Assembly: GCA_017651265.1 (NCBI GenBank) | Contig: JAGCDO010000056.1 | Location: 18,834 to 82,833 of the forward strand | Source of the DNA: Prevotella sp. | Lineage (GTDB): Bacteria; Bacteroidota; Bacteroidia; Bacteroidales; Bacteroidaceae | DNA length: 64,000 nucleotides | Reading direction: 5' to 3' | Shown here: positions 44,375-51,107 of the stretch, piece after piece | Position numbering within the stretch: the first letter of the stretch is position 1 | Layout: each line of letters starts with the position of its first letter | Translations under genes and position numbers: made by a program | Notes under the pieces: model-generated | Told to the model about the DNA's origin: nothing | Seen by the model: the letters and a program-made list of their open reading frames with translations, nothing else | Databases searched by the model: none

Positions 44375-46218
44375 CGGCTTGAGAATTGTAGAAGGGCATC
44401 TACCAGACGGGTATTGTCCTCATGGTTACGTACAGCAATACGCATATACTGTTTCTTCGGATCAAGACCGGGCTTTCCGCTACAGTCGCGTGTCAGGATA
44501 TTGTGTTGTCTCAGCATATAGATCACAATCTCCTTTGCCGTAAAGGGTGGCAGTATCTCGCACAGGAAATAGTTGGCCTGCGAGGGCATCACGCGGAAGA
44601 AAGGAACCGTTCGCAGTCGGCTTTCAAACTCATCCCGTTCCGCAACGAATTTTTCGCATGCTTTCAGGTAATCCTTCTCGTGCTTATTGTAAATCTGCAT
44701 GAAGAACTCGGCGAACGAGTTGAGGTTCCATATCGACACCTCTTTTTTAATACGGGCAATGAGTTCTTTGTCGGCAGAGGCAAGAATACCTAAGCGCAGT
44801 CCGGGAACACCATAGCTCTTGGAGATACTCTTCATGACTGCCATGTGGGGATAGGTCTCAAGGATAGCATCACTGAGCAGGGAGTTGGTGGCGTAGTCCT
44901 TACTGAAATCCACAAAGCTCTCGTCAACCACCAGACGGATGTTTCGCTCCTCGCACCATGCCGCCAGTCTCAGCACATCCGTCTTGGGGATGAAGTTTCC
45001 TGTGGGGTTATCAGGATTGATGAGCATCAGTGTCTGTATATCCTTGTCGGCAAAGAACGTCATTAAGTCATCGGCCGTATAACGATAGTCCTCATTATCG
45101 GGCACGAAGGTAACCTGACTGTCTTTATCGTATCTATTGGGATACTCCTCGAACGTAGGACGAATGAAACCTACTTTGAACTTTGAATTATGAATTATGA
45201 ACTTTGTGAAAGTCTCCATCAGAACTTTGATGAGCTCTGCAGCTCCGTTTCCTGGTACGATGTAGGGTTCGCTCACACCAAAGCTCTTGCTGGCAATGAG
45301 TGTATTCACCTTCATGCCTGAGGGATATTCCGTGAGCAACGTATCGAAGTTACTGCGCAGCTCATCCTTCAAACGCTTACTGGGGAAATAAGGGTTCACC
45401 AGATAGCAGTAGTCGAGCATCTGCGGGAACCGCCAGAAACCGCCGAACCTGCCGTAATATTTGCGCAGCACGTCCTGGTCATCGGCAAACAAAGCCTCTG
45501 CAATGTCCAGATCCTGCTTGTCGTCTATCTCATACCACCTCTCCCTGCCAATATCCAGCGCTTTCAGGTTACTGTTGTCGAGCAGGGTGATGATACGCAG
45601 TACGTTCTCGTAATACTCGTTGTCGCCCACCGCCTTGGTGTAGGCATCCAGGAAGGGCACGTAGCTGTTCTTCAGGAATTCCTTACTGAACTTGTAGATG
45701 TTCACCGTTTTGTAGTAGGAATCCACATAATTATAGTCGAAGGCCTGCTTGGGTATGAAATTCACGATGTTGTTGTCGGTGTCGATGCGCACCATCGTTC
45801 CGTCCATCCAACTCTCATACTTTGCCACGAGGGCAAGGTTGGGATAAGGGTTCTCCAGGATCATGGGGAACAGACGGTCGGAGAAGATCAGGTCGCTCTC
45901 GATGAGCAGCGTGTCATCTTCCTGCAGCCGTTCCTTAGCCAACCAGAGAGAGTAAATGTTATTGGTTTTGTCATATACCGGGTTTTCCACGTATTCAATG
46001 GTCAGCTGGTCGGCATAGCGCGTACCTATGTAGTTCTTCAGGTTCTCTGCCTGATAGCCCACCACGATAACCACGCGACTCAATTCCAGGTTGCTCAGCT
46101 GGTGGAGCAGTCGGTCAATGAGTCTTACGCCGTTTACCGGGACCATGCACTTCGTGTTGTCCTTAGTATATTCGCCGAGTCTGCGGCCCATTCCCGCCGC
46201 CAGGATGATTGCTTGCAT
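44371..46218 (-). CDS. Fusion: LicC-like nucleotidyltransferase plus class I/II aminotransferase-fold domain
   Basis: In this 615-residue protein, residues 1-235 form a sugar/choline-phosphate nucleotidyltransferase (AIILAAGMGRRLGEYTKDN, KCM, LLIESDLIFS) like LicC. Residues 240-615 form a PLP-dependent fold-type I enzyme similar to HisC/CobD (NPDNPTGNFIPKTD, VVDESFVDFS, and KSISKSYGVPGLRLG with the PLP Lys). The second half could be an aminotransferase or a CobD-like phosphoamino-acid decarboxylase, making the aminoalcohol phosphate that the first half activates with CTP. First gene of the minus operon. Residues 339-348 (FIIHNSKFKV) are encoded by an AATTATGAATTATGAAC-type repeat. Confidence 0.9.
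   Translation of the reverse strand: MQAIILAAGMGRRLGEYTKDNTKCMVPVNGVRLIDRLLHQLSNLELSRVVIVVGYQAENLKNYIGTRYADQLTIEYVENPVYDKTNNIYSLWLAKERLQEDDTLLIESDLIFSDRLFPMILENPYPNLALVAKYESWMDGTMVRIDTDNNIVNFIPKQAFDYNYVDSYYKTVNIYKFSKEFLKNSYVPFLDAYTKAVGDNEYYENVLRIITLLDNSNLKALDIGRERWYEIDDKQDLDIAEALFADDQDVLRKYYGRFGGFWRFPQMLDYCYLVNPYFPSKRLKDELRSNFDTLLTEYPSGMKVNTLIASKSFGVSEPYIVPGNGAAELIKVLMETFTKFIIHNSKFKVGFIRPTFEEYPNRYDKDSQVTFVPDNEDYRYTADDLMTFFADKDIQTLMLINPDNPTGNFIPKTDVLRLAAWCEERNIRLVVDESFVDFSKDYATNSLLSDAILETYPHMAVMKSISKSYGVPGLRLGILASADKELIARIKKEVSIWNLNSFAEFFMQIYNKHEKDYLKACEKFVAERDEFESRLRTVPFFRVMPSQANYFLCEILPPFTAKEIVIYMLRQHNILTRDCSGKPGLDPKKQYMRIAVRNHEDNTRLVDALLQFSSR
45176..45211 (-). repeat. In-frame AACTTTGAATTATGAAC repeat inside the fusion gene
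   Basis: GAACTTTGAATTATGAATTATGAACTTTG-type sequence, the kind seen between genes (47450, 62660), adds about ten residues (FIIHNSKFKV) to the aminotransferase-fold domain. Confidence 0.7.
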
Positions 46219-46245
46219 AGTTTCGTTATTTCTGCATCATTGTTG

Positions 46246-46253
46246 CAAAGGTA
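46246..46253 (-). promoter_or_regulatory. -7 element of the fusion-LicD operon
   Basis: TACCTTTG on minus, 28 nt before the ATG at 46218. Confidence 0.75.
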
Positions 46254-46370
46254 AGGCTTTTCAATGGATCTTGCAACCCAACAAAGTGATTTTAGTCCAT
46301 CGGTTAGTTAAATAATTATAATTTTTTACGCACGTTCAGTGACAGTCATACGTATTCCCAAGAAAATCAG

Positions 46371-46378
46371 TACCTTTG
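46371..46378 (+). promoter_or_regulatory. -7 element of rplM-rpsI
   Basis: TACCTTTG in AATCAGTACCTTTGCAACC. Transcription would start near 46384, giving a leader of about 198 nt. Confidence 0.8.
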
Positions 46379-46383
46379 CAACC

Positions 46384-46581
46384 CGATTCTACGTGGGGCC
46401 GTATGAACCCCCGAGGGTAGCGTGTAAATAGCAGCCTTGGCAGGAATGCCGTCGTTGTGGTTTGTGAATCGCTGCTCACTGGCAGGCGGAGAGTCTGCTC
46501 GCTTCCAGGTGCGTGAAGCCAGGCGCGGTCGGATGGCGACATATCCGTATTAGAAACGTTTTTATATTTTATTCATTATCA
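46384..46581 (+). promoter_or_regulatory. Long structured leader of rplM
   Basis: The 198-nt leader is G/C-rich compared with its surroundings and has several helices visible by eye. CGATTC (46384) pairs with GAATCG (46466), enclosing GGGG/CCCC (46395/46408) and GGCA-GGAA-TGCC (46439-46450). Then come CACTGG/CCAGGTG (46477/46505) and CGGAT/ATCCG (46530/46543). It carries no convincing ORF. A ribosomal-protein autoregulatory element is the obvious candidate. Confidence 0.6.
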
Positions 46582-47043
46582 ATGGACACTTTAAGTTACA
46601 AGACTATTTCCGTTAACAAGGAAACAGCACAGAAGGAGTGGGTGGTTGTTGATGCTACCGACCAGGTAGTGGGCCGTCTCGCTTCTAAGGTAGCGAAGTT
46701 GATTCGCGGTAAGTACAAGCCCACATTTACCCCGCACGTTGATTGCGGCGACAATGTGATCATCATCAATGCCAAGAAGGCTTATTTCACTGGCAAGAAG
46801 GAGACCGACAAGGTTTACACTCGCTACACAGGTTATCCTGGTGGTCAGCGTTTCACCACACCGGCACAGCTCCGCACTCGTGAGTTCGGTATGGACCGTA
46901 TCCTGCGTCATGCTGTTAAAGGCATGCTTCCTAAAGGTCGTCTGGGCCGTCAGCTGCTCGACAACCTCTATGTTTACAATGGCACAGAGCATCCCCATGA
47001 GGCTCAGAAGCCCAAGGCAATTGATATTAACCTGTTAAAATAA
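46582..47043 (+). CDS. rplM: 50S ribosomal protein L13
   Basis: The 153-residue ribosomal protein has the family's features: KEWVVVDATDQVVGRLASK, TPHVDCGDNVIIINA, KVYTRYTGYPGG and VKGMLPKGRLGRQLL. The start at 46582 gives the usual N-terminus; the in-frame ATG at 46513 lies in the structured leader. It is followed 9 nt later by rpsI, the usual pair. Confidence 0.97.
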   Translation: MDTLSYKTISVNKETAQKEWVVVDATDQVVGRLASKVAKLIRGKYKPTFTPHVDCGDNVIIINAKKAYFTGKKETDKVYTRYTGYPGGQRFTTPAQLRTREFGMDRILRHAVKGMLPKGRLGRQLLDNLYVYNGTEHPHEAQKPKAIDINLLK

Positions 47044-47052
47044 TAAGACAAG

Positions 47053-47439
47053 ATGGAAGTAATTAATGCATTAGGTCGCCGTAAGAGTGCTATTGCACGT
47101 ATTTACGTCAGTGAAGGAACAGGCAAGATTACAATCAATAAGAAAGATATTACCGAGTATTTCCCTTCTGCCATCCTGCAGTATGTGGTGAAGCAGCCGC
47201 TGAACCTGCTGGACGTTGCTGAGAAGTACGACATCAAGGTGAATCTCGACGGTGGTGGTTTCACAGGACAGAGCCAGGCTCTGCGTCTCGCCATTGCCCG
47301 TGCACTGGTAAAGATCAACGCCGAAGATAAGAAGAAACTGAAGGATCAGGGCTTCCTGACACGCGACAGTCGTGAGGTTGAGCGTAAGAAGCCGGGACAG
47401 CCGAAGGCTCGTCGTCGCTTCCAGTTCAGTAAGCGTTAA
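47053..47439 (+). CDS. rpsI: 30S ribosomal protein S9
   Basis: The 128-residue protein has GRRKSAIARIYVSEGTGKI at the N-terminus, GGGFTGQSQALRLAIARAL in the middle and the basic C-terminal tail RKKPGQPKARRRFQFSKR that reaches the P-site tRNA. It forms an operon with rplM. Confidence 0.98.
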   Translation: MEVINALGRRKSAIARIYVSEGTGKITINKKDITEYFPSAILQYVVKQPLNLLDVAEKYDIKVNLDGGGFTGQSQALRLAIARALVKINAEDKKKLKDQGFLTRDSREVERKKPGQPKARRRFQFSKR

Positions 47440-47451
47440 TCTTTCTTTGAA

Positions 47452-47633
47452 CTTTGAACTTTGAGGTTTGAACTTTATGATTACCTCATAAGAAATAGTT
47501 CATGAAAGAATAATCGTTTAGCATCTAAACCAATTGGACTCTGATATGAGTTTGCGAACAGAACAAATCATAAAGTTCTTTGCAGAGCAAAGCGGCAGAG
47601 CCGAGCGCAATGTTAAAAGCTCAAAGTTCAAAG
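47452..47633. repeat. Hairpin repeat element between rpsI and rpsB (family D plus AACTTTGA repeats)
   Basis: CTTTGAACTTTGAG (47452-47465) and CTCAAAGTTCAAAG (47620-47633) are 14-bp perfect inverse complements. Inside them GAACTTTATGATT (47470-47482) pairs with AATCATAAAGTTC (47566-47578). Then come hairpins CTTTGC-AGA-GCAAAG (47578-47592) and CGGC-AGA-GCCG (47593-47603). AAGCGGCAGAGCCGAGCG (47590-47607) recurs inverted and exact at 58437-58454 within a glycosyltransferase gene. Confidence 0.8.
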
Positions 47634-47700
47634 ACTACCAGTTGGTTGGTTCTAACAAGAATTAAAAAGAAAGTAAACAATTAAAACATTAAGAAAGAAA

Positions 47701-48564
47701 ATGGCAAGAACAAATTTTGACATGTTGCTCGAGGCCGGATGTCACTTCGGTCACCTCAAGCGCAAGTGGAACCCCGCCATGGCTCCTTACATCTTCATGG
47801 AGCGCAATGGTATTCATATCATCGACCTGCACAAGACAGTTGCTAAGATCGACGAGGCTGCTGAGGCCTTGAAGCAGATTGCAAAGTCTGGTAAGAAGGT
47901 GCTCTTCGTAGCTACCAAGAAGCAGGCTAAGGATATCGTGGCCGAGAAGGCTACTGCTGTGAACATGCCCTACGTTATCGAGCGTTGGCCGGGCGGTATG
48001 CTCACCAACTTCCCTACTATCCGTAAGGCTGTGAAGAAGATGGCTACCATCGACAAGCTCATGAGCGACGGTACTTATGGAAACCTCTCTAAGCGTGAGA
48101 TCCTCCAGGTGAGCCGTCAGCGTGCCAAGTTGGAGAAGAACCTCGGTTCTATCGCTGACCTGACCCGTCTGCCCTCTGCCCTGTTCGTGATCGACGTGAT
48201 GAAGGAGCACATTGCTGTGAAAGAGGCTAAGCGCCTGGGTATCCCCGTGTTCGCTATCGTTGACACCAACAGCAACCCCAACGACATCGACTTCATGATT
48301 CCCGCTAACGACGATGCTAAGGACTCTATCGAGGTAATCCTGAATGCTTGCTGCACAGCAATCGCTGAAGGTCTCGAGGAGCGCAAGGCTGAGCGCGCTG
48401 ACGAGAAGGCTGCTAAGGAGCAGGCTGAGGAAGTTGCTGAGGCAAAGCCCCGTGCACGTCGTGCTCGTAAAGAGGCTCCCGCTGCTGAGGCTCCCGTTGA
48501 GGAGGCACCTGCCGCTGAGGAAGCTGCTGCTGAGGCTCCCGCAGAAGAAGCTGCTGCTGAGTAA
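47701..48564 (+). CDS. rpsB: 30S ribosomal protein S2
   Basis: The 287-residue protein has LEAGCHFGHLKRKWNPAMAP, the VLFVATKKQAKDIV and WPGGMLTNFPTI motifs, and LPSALFVIDVMKEHIAVKEA. The last 60 residues are an Ala/Glu-rich tail (repeated EAPAAE) with a short basic RARRARKE patch, a lineage-specific extension. It is co-transcribed with tsf, 43 bp downstream. Confidence 0.98.
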   Translation: MARTNFDMLLEAGCHFGHLKRKWNPAMAPYIFMERNGIHIIDLHKTVAKIDEAAEALKQIAKSGKKVLFVATKKQAKDIVAEKATAVNMPYVIERWPGGMLTNFPTIRKAVKKMATIDKLMSDGTYGNLSKREILQVSRQRAKLEKNLGSIADLTRLPSALFVIDVMKEHIAVKEAKRLGIPVFAIVDTNSNPNDIDFMIPANDDAKDSIEVILNACCTAIAEGLEERKAERADEKAAKEQAEEVAEAKPRARRARKEAPAAEAPVEEAPAAEEAAAEAPAEEAAAE

Positions 48565-48603
48565 TTAAAGAATAGAAGAATTATATAATTGAAGAATTAA
48601 AGT
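48563..48603 (+). repeat. AATTAAAGAATAGAAGAATT-type repeat between rpsB and tsf
   Basis: Degenerate AATTAAAG/AATAGAAG/AATTGAAG units fill the spacer, as between susC and susD. Confidence 0.55.
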
Positions 48604-48607
48604 TATT

Positions 48608-49606
48608 ATGGCAATTTCAATTGATGATATTAAGAAGCTTCGCGCCATGACAGGTGCCGGATTGGCTGATGTCAAGAAGGCTCTGACTGAGGCTGAGGGT
48701 GATTTCGACCATGCCAAGGAGCTGCTCCGCGAGCGCGGTCTGGCTATCGCCGCTAAGCGCAGCGACCGCGAGACTTCCAATGGTTGTGTTCTCGTAAAGG
48801 CTGAGAACGGCTTTGCCGCTACTATCGCCTTGAAGTGCGAGACCGACTTCGTTGCTAACGGTGCTGACTTCATCGCACTCACACAGAGCATCCTCGATGC
48901 TGCCGTGGCTAACAAGTGCCAGAGCCTCGACGAGGTGAAGGAACTCACACTGGCCGATGGTCAGAAGGTGGCCGACGCTGTTACTCAGCGTTCAGGTATC
49001 ACTGGTGAGAAGATGGAGTTGGATGGTTACCTCACACTCGCTGGCGAGAATATCGAGGTGTACGACCACATGGGTAAGCACACACTTGCTACCATGGTTC
49101 AGACCAACAAGACTGCTACTGAGGCTGGTCACAAGCTGGCTATGCAGGTAGCTGCCATGAAGCCGGTGGCTCTCGACGCTCAGAGCGTTCCCCAGGCTGT
49201 GCTCGATGAGGAGTACAAGACTGCTGTGGAGAAGACCAAGCTGGAGCAGGTAGAGAAGTATGTTGACTCTGTTCTGAAGAAGAACGGTATCAACCCGAAC
49301 CTGGTGGATAGCGAGGATCATATCGAGAGCAACATCAAGAAGGGCTGGCTCACTGAAGAGGAGGCTCAGAAGGCTCGCGAGCTGAAGGAGAAGGCTGCTG
49401 CCGAGAAGGCTGCTAACCTGCCCGCTCAGATGATCGAGAACATCGCTAAGGGTCGTGTTCAGAAGTTCCTGAAGGAGAACTGCCTGGTTGACCAGGAGTT
49501 CCAGTTCGGTGATGGCGACAAGGCTACTGTTTCTCAGTGGCTCGCTACTCAGGACAAGGAGCTGAAGATCGTTGACTTCAAGCGCTTCACCCTCGTAGCA
49601 GAATAA
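48608..49606 (+). CDS. tsf: Elongation factor Ts
   Basis: The 332-residue guanine-nucleotide exchange factor for EF-Tu has an N-terminal UBA-like domain (LRAMTGAGLADVKKALTEAE), the core ALKCETDFVANGADFI, and HTLATMVQTNK. It is longer than the E. coli protein, like other Bacteroidota members. A strong terminator follows. Confidence 0.98.
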   Translation: MAISIDDIKKLRAMTGAGLADVKKALTEAEGDFDHAKELLRERGLAIAAKRSDRETSNGCVLVKAENGFAATIALKCETDFVANGADFIALTQSILDAAVANKCQSLDEVKELTLADGQKVADAVTQRSGITGEKMELDGYLTLAGENIEVYDHMGKHTLATMVQTNKTATEAGHKLAMQVAAMKPVALDAQSVPQAVLDEEYKTAVEKTKLEQVEKYVDSVLKKNGINPNLVDSEDHIESNIKKGWLTEEEAQKARELKEKAAAEKAANLPAQMIENIAKGRVQKFLKENCLVDQEFQFGDGDKATVSQWLATQDKELKIVDFKRFTLVAE

Positions 49607-49629
49607 CATTTTTACTACTATAGAAAGAA

Positions 49630-49665
49630 TCGGCATTGCTCCATGGGCAGTGCCGGTTTTTTGTT
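49630..49665 (+). terminator. Intrinsic terminator of rpsB-tsf
   Basis: CGGCATTGC-TCCATGG-GCAGTGCCG (9 bp, one G-U) followed by TTTTTTG. Confidence 0.9.
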
Positions 49666-49724
49666 TTATTAAGAATAAGCAACTTCCTGTTTCTTGATAC
49701 TATTTTGAGCATTGATTTCTATCG

Positions 49725-49767
49725 TTTTGCGACAGATTTAGGGGTGGTTTTTCCCTTTGTCGCAAAA
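49725..49767. promoter_or_regulatory. 10-bp inverted repeat upstream of the PepSY-like gene
   Basis: TTTTGCGACA (49725-49734) and TGTCGCAAAA (49758-49767), with a third half-site CTGTCGCAAC at 49776. This lies 69 bp before the -7 element at 49836-49843, so it could be an operator. The rest of 49607-49919 is gene-free. Confidence 0.5.
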
Positions 49768-49835
49768 AGGAGGCTCTGTCGCAACTAACTGAGCAGAAAA
49801 ACGCGAAAAAAGATTCGGGGGTGGAAATACCGTTA

Positions 49836-49843
49836 TAATTTTG
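49836..49843 (+). promoter_or_regulatory. -7 element of the PepSY-like gene
   Basis: TAATTTTG fits TAnnTTTG, about 77 nt before the start at 49920. Confidence 0.6.
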
Positions 49844-49919
49844 CAGTGTCGAAAGGACAAAACAACAATCCTAAAGACAAGAGATAAGAAACAAGATTAT
49901 AATTGGTTTAAAGTTTACA

Positions 49920-50357
49920 ATGATGTTAGAGTTAGTATTTCTCCTCGCAGCACTCGCGTGCATGGTATTGGTTGCTTCATCAACCTTCGTTAATGACAAG
50001 ATGATCTATGCCGACCAACTTCCAATAATGGCCAAGGCATTCGTGGATCAGAACTTCCCCGGGCACAGCATCGCCTATGCCACGATCGACAGGTCGTTTG
50101 CAGACGACATGTATGAGGTGTGCCTGAACAACGGCGTGGAGCTGGGGTTTGACGACCAGGGCAACTGGGATAAGGTTGACTGCAACACAAATGCCGTTCC
50201 GAGTCAGCTCATCCCCGAAAGTGTTGACAACTACGTGAAATCCAACTATGCCGATGTTGTCATCAACAGAATTTACAAGAAATTCTATGGTTACAAGGTG
50301 GAGCTGTCAAATCATCTCAACCTGAAACTCAACAACGAAGGGGAATTGACCAACTAG
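49920..50357 (+). CDS. PepSY-like (DUF2874) exported protein
   Basis: The 145-residue protein has an N-terminal hydrophobic segment (about 3-22; LELVFLLAALACMVLVASS), probably a signal peptide. Two PepSY-like repeats follow: QLPIMAKAFVDQNFPGHSIA...GNWDKVDC and SQLIPESVDNYVKSNYADVV...NNEGELTN. Such proteins are periplasmic and of unknown function. It has its own promoter and a strong terminator, so it is monocistronic. Confidence 0.82.
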   Translation: MMLELVFLLAALACMVLVASSTFVNDKMIYADQLPIMAKAFVDQNFPGHSIAYATIDRSFADDMYEVCLNNGVELGFDDQGNWDKVDCNTNAVPSQLIPESVDNYVKSNYADVVINRIYKKFYGYKVELSNHLNLKLNNEGELTN

Positions 50358-50387
50358 GGAATCTAACACCCAACTAACATGAGACGA

Positions 50388-50417
50388 AGAGGCAGGAATA
50401 TTCCTGCCTCTTTTTTT
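50388..50417 (+). terminator. Intrinsic terminator of the PepSY-like gene
   Basis: AGAGGCAGGAA-TA-TTCCTGCCTCT (11 bp perfect) followed by a T run. Confidence 0.9.
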
Positions 50418-50450
50418 CTCCTCTTTCTTGAAACATACTAATTTTTGTGC

Positions 50451-50458
50451 TATCTTTG
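50451..50458 (+). promoter_or_regulatory. -7 element of the FAH-porU-porV unit
   Basis: TATCTTTG, 31 nt before the ATG at 50490. Confidence 0.75.
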
Positions 50459-50489
50459 CACCATCAAATCACAATAAATAGTACATGAT

Positions 50490-51107
50490 ATGAAGATATT
50501 TGCCGTAGGAATGAATTACCTCCAACACAATAAAGAGCTACATGGTGCGTTATATAAACCAGACGCTCCAGTTATCTTCACCAAGGCCGACTCGTCGTTG
50601 CTGAAAGACAAGAAGCCGTTGTTCCTGCCCGAGGAACTGGGAAGGATTGACTACGAAACGGAGCTGGTAGTACGTATTTGTCGCTTAGGAAAGGGTATTT
50701 CCCAACGTTTTGCCCATCGGTACTATGATGCGGTGACGGTGGGAATAGACTTTACGGCACGCGACCTGCAGCGGAAGCTGTGTGAGGCAGGAAAGCCCTG
50801 GGATCTCTGCAAGGGGTTCGACGGGGCTGCAGCCATTGGAGAGTGGGTGCCCGTGGAGAAGTTTCGCGATATTCAGGCCATCCATTTCCACCTGGACATC
50901 AACGGCAAGACCGTTCAGGAGGGCTGCACCAGCGATATGCTCTACAAGGTGGATGAACTGATTAGCTATATCAGCAGGTGGTTTACACTGAAGACAGGCG
51001 ACATTCTTTATACGGGAACCCCTGCAGGAGTAGGACCCGTCAGCATCAATGACCATCTGGAAGGATGGCTGGAAGAACGGAAGGTGCTGGAAATGAACGT
51101 GAAATAA
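50490..51107 (+). CDS. Fumarylacetoacetate hydrolase family protein
   Basis: The 205-residue cytoplasmic enzyme has the FAH fold: the N-terminal MKIFAVGMNYLQHNKELHG, metal-binding Glu/Asp residues in IDYETELVVRI and VTVGIDFTARDLQ, and GDILYTGTPAGVGPV. Short stand-alone members act as acylpyruvate hydrolases or oxaloacetate decarboxylases; the exact substrate here is unknown. The porU coding frame begins at the base after its stop codon. Confidence 0.92.
   Translation: MKIFAVGMNYLQHNKELHGALYKPDAPVIFTKADSSLLKDKKPLFLPEELGRIDYETELVVRICRLGKGISQRFAHRYYDAVTVGIDFTARDLQRKLCEAGKPWDLCKGFDGAAAIGEWVPVEKFRDIQAIHFHLDINGKTVQEGCTSDMLYKVDELISYISRWFTLKTGDILYTGTPAGVGPVSINDHLEGWLEERKVLEMNVK

Noticed and set aside
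46384-46581. Possible signal recognition particle RNA in the rplM leader (GGAA tetraloop, AGCAGCC)
   Set aside because: The tetraloop and AGCAGCC are in the wrong order and distance for the conserved SRP domain, so a leader structure is more likely.
46513-46581. Extended N-terminus of L13 from the ATG at 46513
   Set aside because: The extra residues are unrelated to L13 and lie in the structured leader; MDTLSYKT at 46582 is the normal start region.
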